Shown in pieces: positions 54,142 through 63,618 of a stretch of DNA of 64,000 nucleotides. Source of the stretch: SSF53 sp036170535 (GTDB lineage: Bacteria; Spirochaetota; Leptospiria; Leptospirales; Leptonemataceae); assembly GCA_036170535.1 (NCBI GenBank), contig JAVHPJ010000208.1:24240-88239 (forward strand), read 5' to 3'. The notes beneath the pieces were generated by a model. It ran no database searches, was not told the origin of the DNA, and was given only the letters and a program-made list of their open reading frames with translations. The translations under genes were made by a program, and so were the position numbers. Each line of letters starts with the position of its first letter. Positions within the stretch are counted from its first letter, which is position 1.

Positions 54142-54818
54142 TTCTGACTTTCATCGACCTCGATGGCACCATCGAGGACAGTCGCCAGGATATGGCGGCT
54201 GCAGCGGCAGCGGTCAGAAAACGACTGGAACTGAGCCCCCGGCCGGAGGCGGAACTCCGAGCGCTGGTGAATCGCGGCATGGACCGCCTCTACCGCGATT
54301 GTTTTCCGGAGTTGTTTGAACGCGCGGCGATGCTGAATCTGGATGATCACATGGCCCTGCGCGAAGCCGCGGACAATTACGCGCGCGAATATGCGGCGCG
54401 CATTGTCGACTCAACGCGCCCCTACGCAGGCATGCCGGAGACGCTCGCCGCGCTGGCCGCACAGGGTCCGCTGGTTTGCTTTACGAACAAGCCGGAAGAG
54501 CTGTCGCGCATCTTGCTGGATCGGCTCGGCTTGCTTGGCCGCTTCACGCGCATCATGGGCGGCGACTCCTGCGCGGAAACCAAGCCCAGCGCGCTGCCCA
54601 TGCGCATCGCCGCAGACGACTTAAATTTTACGCACGAGCGCGATCAGGCGATTATGATCGGCGACACAAACGGCGACGCCGCCGCCGCCCACGCGTTCGG
54701 CGCCAAGTTTATCTGGTGTCGCTGGGGCTATCAGAGCGAAGCGCCGGAGCGCTACGACGCCGCCGCGGAGGCGCCGACTCAATTGCCCGCCATTTTGCAC
54801 AAACTCTGCGCGCCCTGA
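54138..54818 (+). CDS. HAD-family phosphatase (phosphoglycolate-phosphatase-like)
   Basis: A 226-residue HAD hydrolase: nucleophile Asp in TFIDLDGTIEDS (residue 7), motif II LVCFTNKPEEL (about 112), Lys in ETKPSALPM and motif IV IMIGDTNGDAAAA (about 170). The helical cap between motifs I and II is type C1, as in Gph. It would dephosphorylate 2-phosphoglycolate or another small phosphate. Overlaps the cupin gene by four bases (ATGA). Confidence 0.87.
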   Translation: MILTFIDLDGTIEDSRQDMAAAAAAVRKRLELSPRPEAELRALVNRGMDRLYRDCFPELFERAAMLNLDDHMALREAADNYAREYAARIVDSTRPYAGMPETLAALAAQGPLVCFTNKPEELSRILLDRLGLLGRFTRIMGGDSCAETKPSALPMRIAADDLNFTHERDQAIMIGDTNGDAAAAHAFGAKFIWCRWGYQSEAPERYDAAAEAPTQLPAILHKLCAP

Positions 54819-54849
54819 GGCGCGCATGCTGATTGGCGTCCGCGACTGA

Positions 54850-55485
54850 CTATTGCGGCCGGTTCAGCTCCTGCACCAGCTCCAGTTCCGCCGTTGCGAC
54901 TCCGTTGGACGAGCGCAGACTCGCAAGCGCGGCGCCCAGATCGCGCCCCGGCGGCACGCTGAAAAAGGCCGTCTGCGATTCGGGAAAATGCGCATACAGG
55001 CTGAGTCCGAGTGCAACTGCAAGGGCCTGCGGATCGACGTCCGGCCTGAGTCGGACCTGAATCTGTCCGTTTAAGTAGCCGATGCGGCGCGTACCCAGGT
55101 CGCGCACAACGGGATAACTGACGAGCCCCTGCTCGGCGCTGAGAGCCAGGCCGCCGGCCGCATTACGTTCGTAAAAAATTACTGATGAACGCACCACGTG
55201 CACGCGCAGGGCGGGCAGGCCGGCGGCGCGCAACTCGTCCGAGCGATGCGCATCGAACAGCGGGCCGCGTCGCAGAGCCAATGCCGCGCGCTGGACGACC
55301 GCCGCGGAAGGAACCAGTTCAAAGGCTCGGCCGCCGATGTTCAAACGCAGGCCGCCAGCCAGGCCGCTAAGCGCGCCCGCGCTCGCGCCCGGAGGCATTC
55401 GCCGCGGCTGTGCGCCAATAGCGCCGGAAAGCAACAAGACCAGCGCGAGCAAAATGGATATCGTATAGAGAAGTATCGTGTTCAT
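54850..55485 (-). CDS. Putative separate propeptide of the adjacent subtilase
   Basis: A 211-residue protein with an N-terminal membrane or signal segment (TILLYTISILLALVLLLSGA). The C-terminal 80 residues (IGYLNGQIQVRLRPDVDPQA to VATAELELVQ) follow the pattern of subtilase inhibitor/propeptide domains: strand, 'lgL', strand and 'LrsxxGVxxAE'. The adjacent protease lacks such a domain. ATG at 55485 has GAGG upstream; another ATG at 55500 overlaps the protease stop. It probably folds, inhibits or anchors the protease. Assignment is by pattern, not by a search. Confidence 0.55.
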   Translation of the reverse strand: MNTILLYTISILLALVLLLSGAIGAQPRRMPPGASAGALSGLAGGLRLNIGGRAFELVPSAAVVQRAALALRRGPLFDAHRSDELRAAGLPALRVHVVRSSVIFYERNAAGGLALSAEQGLVSYPVVRDLGTRRIGYLNGQIQVRLRPDVDPQALAVALGLSLYAHFPESQTAFFSVPPGRDLGAALASLRSSNGVATAELELVQELNRPQ

Positions 55486-55499
55486 GTTAGCCTCGAGCA

Positions 55500-57335
55500 T
55501 CAGTGTCCAAAAATACGCACGCGCCAATCGGTGAGTGTGTACGCCGGACCGTCTTCAAATCCATCGATCACGCGCAGGGTCCACGCGCCCGCCGATGTTT
55601 CGCCCATAAATGCGTTGCTGCGAAAACGCGTCCCGACCATATCGCCCGCCGACGCCCAACCGTTTTTATTGTTTAAGAGTACGCTGCGCGTGCCGGAGGG
55701 CGAAGTAAGTTCCAGGCCGATATCCTGGTAAGTTCCGGCGAAAGCGCCGCCAACGCTCGTAATCGTAATTTCGATCTGCACGGTTTCGATCGTCAGATTC
55801 GCGCCTATATTCAGCGCAGATGAAACGCCCGTCGCAGAATTGTCCGGAGGAGACAGCGCAAGGCCGTTGGCCGCATTGGTTGCACTCTGAATACCGCCCG
55901 CGGGCAATAAACTGGTATAGTTGCGCGCCAGAGCGATCGCACTATCGGCGTCAATCGCGCCAAAGCCATACCAGTTATGAAACTTAAGGCCGGCCGCATT
56001 GGTCGTCCAGGCCGGCTCGCTTTCGTATCCGCCGAGCACAGTGCGATCAATTACCGCCGGCCGATTGGGATCCACCTGACGCGCGGTGGATGCGAGGATC
56101 AACTGCACGTCGCGCCAGGACAGATTGGGATTGGCTTCCAGCAAAAGCGCAATTACGCCCGAAATCACCGGCGCCGCGGACGAAGTTCCATTAAACGTGC
56201 TCATGTAGTTGCAGTTTGCGTTGCGCCCGTTCGCGTTGTTCATAAACGCAGACGGCAACGGAAACAAACCGTTGCGCGACGAACCGCGATTACAACCCGC
56301 CTGATCGACGGTAATCATCGCCGGACTGTACGCCGTCGAACTGAGTCCGGGCGCACTGGCGATATTAAAGCCGAACTCTCCGCCGGGGGCGCTCACCAGA
56401 ATCGCGGACCCGGCCGTGCTGTACGACGCCTTCACGCCGCGCGCGTTCAGGGCGCCGGCGACAATCACTTCAATTGCGGTATTCGTCGGATCCATGTTGG
56501 CGTTCTGACAGCTGACACCGATAAAGTTCGCAGCCTGGCATTCGCCCAGACCCTGGATGTCGCCAAAACCGTTGCCGGCCGACTTAACAAAAATGCCGCC
56601 GCGTCCGCCCCGCAGAGTGGTGCGAGCGGCGCCGTTCAAATGGGCCTCCAGTACGGCGTCGATTTCCACGGGCGCCAGTTCCGCCACGCCGTAGCTCATG
56701 TTAAAGACGTGGCCGTTACTTGCGCCGCCCGCGCCGCCCAGCGCCAGCGCCTGGTTGGCCGCGCTTTGCACCTCGAGAAAGTTCCAGCCTTGAATGCTCG
56801 CGAGCGGCGCGACCCCGCGCGCGCCCACATCGTTAAAGCCCCGCGCTGCAATCAGTCCGCCGACGCTCGTGCCGTGATCGCCGGCGTTCGAGCTGCGCGT
56901 TGGGTCCGCGTCCCCATTGGTAAAGTCGCGGGATCCGCCCGGAACCGCGTTGGGGGCGAGATCTTCGTGCGATATCTCGAAACCCTCGTCGACGACAACC
57001 GCGACTACGCCCGCTCCTGTCAGCCCGCTGACAATCGAGTCGGCCACGCGGATATCTTCGCAGGGCGTCGCCTGGCCGCTCGCAAAGGCGCCCTGCCCCT
57101 GGTTATTCAAGTGCCAGAGCTGGTCGATCAGGGGATCGCCGGAACTCATGCGGGGGTGAAAGCGGCTCTCGCCGGGACAACCTGTCCCGGCCGCATTCAG
57201 CAACAGAAAGGCCAATAGCCAGGCGGAGTCCCCTTCCGAAGGCGAGCAGCGCAGACCCGGGAGGGCGAGGCCCAGAATCATGACGCCGGCCCCCAGCGCC
57301 CGGCCGCCGCGCCGAACCAAACATAATCCGAACAT
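55500..57335 (-). CDS. Subtilisin/kexin-like serine protease with P domain
   Basis: A 611-residue exported protease, probably a lipoprotein (signal ending LGLALPGLRC). It starts the catalytic domain almost at once (DPLIDQLWHLNNQGQ, about 69), without an N-terminal propeptide. The triad is Asp in VVDEGFEISHEDL (about 112), His in GDHGTSVGGLIAARG (about 150) and Ser in FNGTSSAAPVISG (about 385), with the oxyanion Asn in SAGNGFGD. The last 110 residues are a P/homoB domain (GLELTSPSGTRSVLL, GAWTLRVIDGFEDG). An 11-bp tandem repeat overlaps its start. Surface or secreted proteolysis is likely. Confidence 0.88.
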   Translation of the reverse strand: MFGLCLVRRGGRALGAGVMILGLALPGLRCSPSEGDSAWLLAFLLLNAAGTGCPGESRFHPRMSSGDPLIDQLWHLNNQGQGAFASGQATPCEDIRVADSIVSGLTGAGVVAVVVDEGFEISHEDLAPNAVPGGSRDFTNGDADPTRSSNAGDHGTSVGGLIAARGFNDVGARGVAPLASIQGWNFLEVQSAANQALALGGAGGASNGHVFNMSYGVAELAPVEIDAVLEAHLNGAARTTLRGGRGGIFVKSAGNGFGDIQGLGECQAANFIGVSCQNANMDPTNTAIEVIVAGALNARGVKASYSTAGSAILVSAPGGEFGFNIASAPGLSSTAYSPAMITVDQAGCNRGSSRNGLFPLPSAFMNNANGRNANCNYMSTFNGTSSAAPVISGVIALLLEANPNLSWRDVQLILASTARQVDPNRPAVIDRTVLGGYESEPAWTTNAAGLKFHNWYGFGAIDADSAIALARNYTSLLPAGGIQSATNAANGLALSPPDNSATGVSSALNIGANLTIETVQIEITITSVGGAFAGTYQDIGLELTSPSGTRSVLLNNKNGWASAGDMVGTRFRSNAFMGETSAGAWTLRVIDGFEDGPAYTLTDWRVRIFGH

Positions 57336-57358
57336 AATTCTAACGTAATTCTAACATA
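57321..57358. repeat. 11-bp tandem repeat across the protease start codon
   Basis: Units ACATAATCCGA, ACATAATTCTA and ACGTAATTCTA follow each other, then a partial ACATA. They cover the first codons and leader of the subtilase gene. The AT-rich unit stands out in this GC-rich sequence. Confidence 0.7.
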
Positions 57359-57446
57359 GAGCCAGGCGACAAGCAAAAAAACGACCCTTCAGGACGAGAC
57401 GGTGGATGGGGGGGGCGGTCGATGGAAGCCGGGACGCGGGGGACCC

Positions 57447-58835
57447 TTATCGGCCCACAACAAAGACATCCGCCACGCCGTTTGCATCGGAAGGGACCAG
57501 ATTCGTGGCAGTGGACTCGAGCGCTACATGCGGGCAGAAGGCGCTCATGCTGATATTCTGGACCGCCCCGTCGGCTTCGACGCCGCCGACGCCCAGATTG
57601 ACGCGGACGGTCGCGCCGGTCAAAACATCGTGCACAAAGGCGTCCGCGAAGCCGTTGGTATCCCCGGGGACAAGATTGGCCGAGGCGGAGATAAAGGAGA
57701 CGTAGCGGCCATCCTCGGTCACATCCGGGCGGGTGCTCGCGCCGGTCCCCTCGCTGCCGTCGCTGGCCACGGACGCGCGCCGGGTTTCGCCGGTCAGCCG
57801 GTCGTGCAAAAACACGTCGCTTACTCCGTTTGTATCGCCCGCAACCAGATTGGACGCCACAGACTCAAAGACCGTATAGCGCCCGTCGGGGCTCATCGCC
57901 GGCGCGCCGCTCCCGTTATTGCCTTCGACGCCGCCGCTTGATACGGATACCCGGGTGGTCGCGCTGGTCTGCCGATCGTGCACAAAGATGTCGGCCTGCC
58001 CGTTGGCATCGCCGCTCACGAAGTTAGCACCGACCGAATCAAAAATCACATAGCGACCGTCGGCGCTGATCGATCCTTTGCCGCCGCCGACCGCCCCCTC
58101 GCCGCCGCCGTTCGCCAGCGAAGCGCGCGTGGTAGCGCCGGAACTGCGATCATGCACAAAAATGTCCGGTCCGCCGTTGGTATCCCCCGCGACCAGATTG
58201 TCGGCATACGAAGCGAAGACGACGTATCGCCCGTCGGCGCTGATCGCAGGATCGAGGGTCAGGTTGTTCGATTGGGCGCCGCCGGTGGCCACGGATACGA
58301 TCGTCGTTGAGTTGGCAACGCGATCATAGACAAAAACATCGGGTTGCGCATTTATATCGACGGCGACCAGATTCGACGCCGCGGAGCCGAAGACTATATA
58401 GCGCCCGTCGTCGCTCAGGCCGATTTCTCCGGCGCCGGAGTTCGCTTCCCCGCCGCCGTTTGCGAGGGTCACGCGGCTGGTCGCGCCGGTAGTCCGGTCG
58501 TGCAAAAATCCATCCTGACTGAAGTTTGCATCTCCGGGAGTCAGACCGTCGCTGATGGAAGTAAAAACCACATAGCGACCATCCGGGGTGATCGCACGAT
58601 GCAGGGAGCCCAGATTAATCTGGCTGAGGAAGGCGGATTCGACGCCCGCGCTTGATACGGAAACTCTCCCGGGCGAGAGCGTCGGGCAGGTGCGCACGGT
58701 GCGGGAGGGGGAAAGCAGCAAAGTCGCGAAGGAGCTGCAGCTGATATCCGTCGCCCGACACTCGGCTCGCATACAGGCGACGCCGGCCGTCCCCACAACC
58801 GCATAAACCGCCAGGACGCGGAGCGCAAACTTCAT
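57447..58835 (-). CDS. Beta-propeller (PD40/TolB-like) lipoprotein
   Basis: A 462-residue probable lipoprotein with signal ending VVGTAGVAC. Residues about 60-460 are about seven repeats of roughly 55 residues with the consensus SxDGRYVVFxSxAxNLV, GDTNGxxDIFVHDR and TRVSVAxGG, the WD40-like beta-propeller pattern of TolB/PD40. Four additional cysteines near the N-terminus could be disulfide-bonded. It probably binds proteins or glycans at the surface. Convergent arrangement relative to none; it reads in the same direction as the protease, 111 bases upstream of it. Confidence 0.87.
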   Translation of the reverse strand: MKFALRVLAVYAVVGTAGVACMRAECRATDISCSSFATLLLSPSRTVRTCPTLSPGRVSVSSAGVESAFLSQINLGSLHRAITPDGRYVVFTSISDGLTPGDANFSQDGFLHDRTTGATSRVTLANGGGEANSGAGEIGLSDDGRYIVFGSAASNLVAVDINAQPDVFVYDRVANSTTIVSVATGGAQSNNLTLDPAISADGRYVVFASYADNLVAGDTNGGPDIFVHDRSSGATTRASLANGGGEGAVGGGKGSISADGRYVIFDSVGANFVSGDANGQADIFVHDRQTSATTRVSVSSGGVEGNNGSGAPAMSPDGRYTVFESVASNLVAGDTNGVSDVFLHDRLTGETRRASVASDGSEGTGASTRPDVTEDGRYVSFISASANLVPGDTNGFADAFVHDVLTGATVRVNLGVGGVEADGAVQNISMSAFCPHVALESTATNLVPSDANGVADVFVVGR

Positions 58836-58959
58836 AGGCCTGCTTGCGCTTCGCCGGTGCAGCCAGGCCGGTCAATCTATAATCTGCTCAGGTCAGAGGC
58901 CCGGCGCGCGGAATCATCTTGCCGCTACGCCTCATTGTGACGTCATCGACGGCGACGCG

Positions 58960-60585
58960 ATGAAACGACCGTTCGAAGTATTGCTGACCATTCTGCTGCT
59001 GGCAGCCGGCGTTGGATTTCGATTCTACGGTCTGGGAGTCCAGGACAAGCTGCTGTGGCACGACGAGGTTTATACGCAACTCTTTGCCGCCGGCGCCCAG
59101 GCGCGCGAATGGCGGGCGGCAATTTACACCGGCGAACCCCTTCCGGTCGGCGTCATTCAGGCTTTGATGCGCGACCGACCGGAGCGCAGCGTGGTCGATA
59201 CGGCGCTGGGCCTCGCTGCGGATGAACCGCAACACCCGCCGCTGTACTATATGCTGGCGCGCCTCACCGTGAGTTGTTTCGGCGACGACATTGCGACCCT
59301 GCGCGCGCTTTCGGCGGCCTTGAGTCTTGCTGCATTCCCGTCTCTGTTCTGGCTGTGCATGGAGTTATTCCGATCGCGCAGGATCGCGTGGACGAGCCTC
59401 GGTCTGTTCGCCGTTTCGCCGTTTTTCGTCCTCTACGCCCAGGAAGCGCGCGAATATGCGTTGTGGAGCGTTCTGATCCTGCTTTCGAACGCGGCGCTGT
59501 TGCGAGCCATGCGACTGAGCGCGGCATCTACAGAGTCTCCGCCCGCGACAATCGCGCGGGCGGCGGGCGCGCGCGCATTAACGCAAGAGCGCATGGCATG
59601 GTCAACCTATGCGCTCCTGACGACGCTCGCGTTGTATACATCATTCGCAAGCGTGAGTTTCCTGCTGGCCCACGCGCTCTTTGTTGCGCTTAAGACGCGT
59701 CTGCGCATCACCCGGATGAGCGTGCGGGCCGCGCTCGCGCTCGGTCTCGCCGGCGGCTTGTTTCTTCCGTGGGCAATATTGCTCTTGAAAAACCTCGACG
59801 CATTCCTGGTTTCCATGGCCTGGTCCCGCATCATTTCCATTCCGCATAGCGAGCTCTTTACGACGCTTGCCTGGAATGCGAGCCGGACGATCCTGGATCT
59901 TCCGGAATCGGCGAACGTCGCCAGCGGGATCGCCGTCAGTTCCGCCGCCGTCCTGATATTTGGCGCCTTCTACGCGCTCTGTCGACGGCCGCGGCAGGAC
60001 GAAGCGCATTGGTTCGCCATTTTGCTGTTTGGCGTTCCGATACTGATGCTTTTGATTCCGGACGCGCTCTTCGGCGGCATTCGTTCGATTTCCGGTCGCT
60101 ACCTCACGCCCGCCTGGTTGGCCGCCGTATGCGCGCTGGCCTTTTTGCTGGGTTCAAACGCCTTAAGGCCCACGCGGCGCAGCATGCTGCATGCGACTAT
60201 CGTCCTTACGGGATTGGCGAGCTGCTATATGAATTCGCAGCGGTTTGTCGTCTGGTCGAAAGGCGTCAGCAGCGGCTTGCCGGCAGCGGCCGCGCGCATC
60301 AATCAGCGCCCCTCGCCGCTGGTCGTGGGCAATTTCGAGCGTCACCATCCGGGAAATCTGTTGGCCTTAAGCTATTTGCTCCGGCCGGACGCCGAACTGC
60401 AGTTTTTGCCCGAACACGACAGCTACGCTCTGCCGCAGGGTCGTCCGCATGTTTTCTTATACAGCCCGATCCGCGAGTTTCGCCGGGCCCTCGAGAAGAA
60501 CTACGAAGTGGACACGCGTCTGCTGGCGCATGACTTGTACTTCGAACTCTGGGAAGTGATTCCGCCGGCCGCGCGCCGAAGATAA
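58960..60585 (+). CDS. GT39-like membrane glycosyltransferase
   Basis: A 541-residue protein with about 11 membrane helices. The first loop has LLWHDEVYTQLF (about 33) with the Asp-Glu pair typical of the PMT/ArnT (GT-C) fold, and DEPQHPPLYYMLARL (about 90) matches the 'HPPLYY' signature. These enzymes transfer sugars from polyprenyl-phosphate donors to lipids or proteins at the outer face of the inner membrane. Faces the GT2-GH16 gene tail to tail. Confidence 0.83.
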   Translation: MKRPFEVLLTILLLAAGVGFRFYGLGVQDKLLWHDEVYTQLFAAGAQAREWRAAIYTGEPLPVGVIQALMRDRPERSVVDTALGLAADEPQHPPLYYMLARLTVSCFGDDIATLRALSAALSLAAFPSLFWLCMELFRSRRIAWTSLGLFAVSPFFVLYAQEAREYALWSVLILLSNAALLRAMRLSAASTESPPATIARAAGARALTQERMAWSTYALLTTLALYTSFASVSFLLAHALFVALKTRLRITRMSVRAALALGLAGGLFLPWAILLLKNLDAFLVSMAWSRIISIPHSELFTTLAWNASRTILDLPESANVASGIAVSSAAVLIFGAFYALCRRPRQDEAHWFAILLFGVPILMLLIPDALFGGIRSISGRYLTPAWLAAVCALAFLLGSNALRPTRRSMLHATIVLTGLASCYMNSQRFVVWSKGVSSGLPAAAARINQRPSPLVVGNFERHHPGNLLALSYLLRPDAELQFLPEHDSYALPQGRPHVFLYSPIREFRRALEKNYEVDTRLLAHDLYFELWEVIPPAARRR

Positions 60586-60607
60586 GTGTCGCCGCCGCGA
60601 GCCCCGC

Positions 60608-63265
60608 TCAGCGTTCTACGGCGGGCTGCATCCAATCGGCCTCGTCGCGCCAGCCGCCTGTGGAATAGACGGCTCGCCCCAGCGCCGCATCGATAAATCG
60701 CGAATAGCGCGGGAAAGCCGCCTGACGATGCTCGTAAATCTTCACGCGACGCACGCTTGCCGACGCCGGCAAATCGCCGCCGCCCGGACGAAACTCGCCC
60801 GCCAGCTCGGCGCTGCAGGTCGGCCACACATTGATGTGAAAGCGCATGGGCAGATGCGGGATCGGCGTGGGCCGACCGGCGCGGCGGCGGTGCACCAACC
60901 TGCCGTCCACAAACCAGCGAATTTCTTCCGGATCCCATTCAAGCGCATACTCGTGAAAGTCTGCGGCGGCGTCAAAACCCAGTTCAATCACCGTCGGCGT
61001 CCCGCGATACCCGTAGTTGTAGCGATCGCCGGCGTCGCCCGGATTATAATATACGTTCAGTAACAACTTCGTCGTGTCGTCTCCCAGAAACTCCGTATCG
61101 ATCTCCTGCCAGGGATCAAAGCGATAGAGAAAAAACGCAGTGACGACGCCCGAGAGTCGCACCGGCTTCATTACGACTTCAAAGCGGCCATACCGATACC
61201 GCGCCTGCGCTTCATTTTTTGTGGCAATCGAAGCCGAAGTGTACTGCCGATCGCCCGCCGCTTCCCGACGCAAGGTCAGTTGCATTCCATCCGGCCCGAC
61301 GATAGCCGCGTTAGCGGGACGAAACTGCGCAAGATTGCAGAAGAAGGTGTCGTCCAGGCGATCCCAGAAGGCGCCGTTGAAGCTTTGCAGCGGATCTGAG
61401 TGCGTCAGGGGAAATACGCCGCGTCTGCCGCCGCGGGCCGGCGCCCGTTCAGGATCGCCGACGCGCCCGGCGCCGTCGCAATAATCGCTCAGCTCCCGCG
61501 GCGGAATGATCCATGGATAGTCGTCATGTTCGCGGACGTGGCAGGCGTTTTCGGCGAGCGGAATCCGCTCCGCCGGCGTGTACAGCACGGCCGCGATCAC
61601 AATACACAATGCGACGAGGGTCAGCGCGCCAGACAGTCGCAGGCCTGCGCGTCGACGGATGCCCTCGTCCAGAGGCGCTTCCGCTTTTACTCCCGAAAAA
61701 TTTCCGGATGCATCCATACGCTCCGATTTCCTCCTGCTCCAGATACGCCGCAATGCGCCCGGCAGTCGCCCCGGCGCCCAGCTGGCCCGAATATCGCGCG
61801 CCGGCTCATCCGCCGCAACGGCGCGCGTAACCGGACGCCAGCGATTCTGGCCGACCGCCAGGTCCGCCAGACCAATCAACACGCCGGCGATGTCCAGATA
61901 GAAGGCGGCCGGATAGGTGCAGATCACAGCCAGAAAGGTCGGCGGGCTCAACTGCCGATAGCCGGCCAATCCGACGAGCAACAGAATCAACGGCGCCGAA
62001 AAACACGCCAGACCGAGCAGATGCAGTACGCCGGGCAAGGGCAGCGCCGCGCGGCCAGGGTCGCGCGCAAGCAAGGCCAGCGCCAGATTAAACGCGATAA
62101 TCACCACCGGCAAGACCCACAGGAGAACGACGCCGCCTTCCACAACTCGCGTGCGCCAGGCGCCCGAGGACTGGGAAGCGGTGATGAAGCGGGTTAAATA
62201 AAGCGCCGTCGCCAACGACGCGGCCGCGTGCACCAGGGAGAAATGCTGCAGAAAATAAGCGGCAAAAACCAGATGCAGGGCGGCGACCGGCAGCGCCGCC
62301 AGATAGTGAACGCCATGAAAAACGAACTGCAGACGCTCCTGCCAATTTAACGAAGAGCGAAACGCATCCTTCACATGACGAAAAAACGTGGCAGTATGAC
62401 CGTTAGCCCAACGTCGGCGTCGCGCGATAAAGCTGTACAGGTCCGGAGAAACCTCTTCGTTCGAGCCGTGCCACGGATTATGCAGAATGCGGCCGCCGCC
62501 AACAATGATCTGATAGCTGAAATCCGCATCCTCGGTAAGGCAAGCGCGCAGCGGATGTTCGCGCAACAAGCGCGTCGCGAGCACCGTCGTGGTGCCCGTA
62601 AAAAAAACCGTAAGGCCCAAACGCGTAAAAGCGACATTGAGCATCTCACAGCCGATGTGCTGATGCAAAGAATCCCACAGGCGCAAAAATCCGGCGGCGG
62701 AAAGCGGTCCGCGGCGGCCCTGAATAATCGCGGCGTCGTCCGATTCCATAAGCGCGAGCGAAGTGCGAATCCAGGCCGGATCGGCCTCATGATCGGCGTC
62801 CAGAATCGCGGCATAGGGCGCCTCCAGCTGACCGCTGACCGCATTAATCTTTTCGCTTTTCGCCGACACTCCGGTAAAGACCAACTCGAGACTGCGCGAG
62901 CCCTCGCTCCAGAGTTCGATGTGTCGGCCGGGTTCTTGCGCCGCAGAGCTCGCCTGCGGATACGCCGCCGTGAGGAACGGCACGGAACTATCCGCGGAAT
63001 CCTCAACAAGAACGATAATTCGAATATTTCCGGCGTAGTCCTGACGCAGCAAAGACTCGATGGTACGCAGGATCCGCGCGCCTTCGTGACGCGCCGGCAC
63101 GAGCGCCGCCACCGAATCCGCGTGACATGGGCCGCCCTCCGGCGGCGGCCTTCCGTCAGCCCGGCGCCGATCGCCCAGGAAAACAAAGATTACCAGATAA
63201 TAACCGCAGGCGTACAGCGCCAGAATGCTCATCAACACAATGCTGATTCCGGTCATGACGGTCAT
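60608..63265 (-). CDS. Membrane GT2 glycan synthase fused to GH16 domain
   Basis: An 885-residue protein. Residues about 1-480 form a GT2 synthase: one N-terminal helix, catalytic loop with AAILDADHEAD, TEDADFSY and RRRRWANGH (the QxxRW-like motif), then about five membrane helices. After a cytoplasmic linker (about 490-560) and another helix (LSGALTLVALCIVIAAVL), residues about 640-860 are GH16: RYGRFEVVMKPVRLSG, catalytic WQEIDTEFLG and DFHEYALEWDPEEIRWFVDG. It would make a beta-glucan-like polymer and trim or transfer it outside. ATG at 63265 is chosen at the first membrane helix. Confidence 0.88.
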   Translation of the reverse strand: MTVMTGISIVLMSILALYACGYYLVIFVFLGDRRRADGRPPPEGGPCHADSVAALVPARHEGARILRTIESLLRQDYAGNIRIIVLVEDSADSSVPFLTAAYPQASSAAQEPGRHIELWSEGSRSLELVFTGVSAKSEKINAVSGQLEAPYAAILDADHEADPAWIRTSLALMESDDAAIIQGRRGPLSAAGFLRLWDSLHQHIGCEMLNVAFTRLGLTVFFTGTTTVLATRLLREHPLRACLTEDADFSYQIIVGGGRILHNPWHGSNEEVSPDLYSFIARRRRWANGHTATFFRHVKDAFRSSLNWQERLQFVFHGVHYLAALPVAALHLVFAAYFLQHFSLVHAAASLATALYLTRFITASQSSGAWRTRVVEGGVVLLWVLPVVIIAFNLALALLARDPGRAALPLPGVLHLLGLACFSAPLILLLVGLAGYRQLSPPTFLAVICTYPAAFYLDIAGVLIGLADLAVGQNRWRPVTRAVAADEPARDIRASWAPGRLPGALRRIWSRRKSERMDASGNFSGVKAEAPLDEGIRRRAGLRLSGALTLVALCIVIAAVLYTPAERIPLAENACHVREHDDYPWIIPPRELSDYCDGAGRVGDPERAPARGGRRGVFPLTHSDPLQSFNGAFWDRLDDTFFCNLAQFRPANAAIVGPDGMQLTLRREAAGDRQYTSASIATKNEAQARYRYGRFEVVMKPVRLSGVVTAFFLYRFDPWQEIDTEFLGDDTTKLLLNVYYNPGDAGDRYNYGYRGTPTVIELGFDAAADFHEYALEWDPEEIRWFVDGRLVHRRRAGRPTPIPHLPMRFHINVWPTCSAELAGEFRPGGGDLPASASVRRVKIYEHRQAAFPRYSRFIDAALGRAVYSTGGWRDEADWMQPAVER

Positions 63266-63482
63266 GGATGGGGAAGCCCTGCACTCGGAACGCGCGCTCA
63301 ACGCGACTGCGCGCCGCAGGAAGCCCCTGCAAAGATCCCTCCGCACACGTGAACGTCAAGGCAAGCGTCCGGCCCGTCCCGCACGCGCAAGCGGCGCCGC
63401 GCCGACTCTCCCCGGGCGGATGCCTGTTCCGCCGGACAAGGACGCACAAGCGCAGCAAAGGAGGGATTTAGCCGGACAAAAA
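63266..63482. other. Intergenic region upstream of the GT2-GH16 gene
   Basis: No gene is recognised in this GC-rich stretch. It must contain the promoter of the GT2-GH16 gene, but no convincing elements are visible. Confidence 0.4.
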
Positions 63483-63512
63483 AAAGCCCGCGAATCAACA
63501 CTCGCGGGCTTT
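63483..63512 (-). terminator. Rho-independent terminator of the rRNA transcript
   Basis: A perfect 11-bp stem (AAAGCCCGCGA at 63483-63493 with TCGCGGGCTTT at 63502-63512), an 8-base loop and a T run on the minus strand, 107 bases past the 23S 3' end. Confidence 0.93.
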
Positions 63513-63587
63513 ACGTAATCTGATAACAACTTCCAAAAATGATGGGTGCGGCAGAGATCAAACCGCGTTTCAGGCTTACGCTTTTTC

Positions 63588-63610
63588 GCGCTGAAGACTT
63601 GCTTCAGCGC
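63588..63610 (-). other. Inverted repeat just past the 23S 3' end
   Basis: GCGCTGAAG (63588-63596) and CTTCAGCGC (63602-63610) pair across five bases. It may be a processing stem in the 23S precursor. Confidence 0.45.
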
Positions 63611-63618
63611 AGAGTAAT

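Noticed and set aside
57447..58835. Repeated DNA units resembling a repeat array
   Set aside because: They encode the blades of a beta-propeller with varied codons and no spacers, so not a CRISPR or mobile repeat.
63513..63618. 5S rRNA between 23S and terminator
   Set aside because: The stretch is slightly too short and lacks conserved 5S segments.
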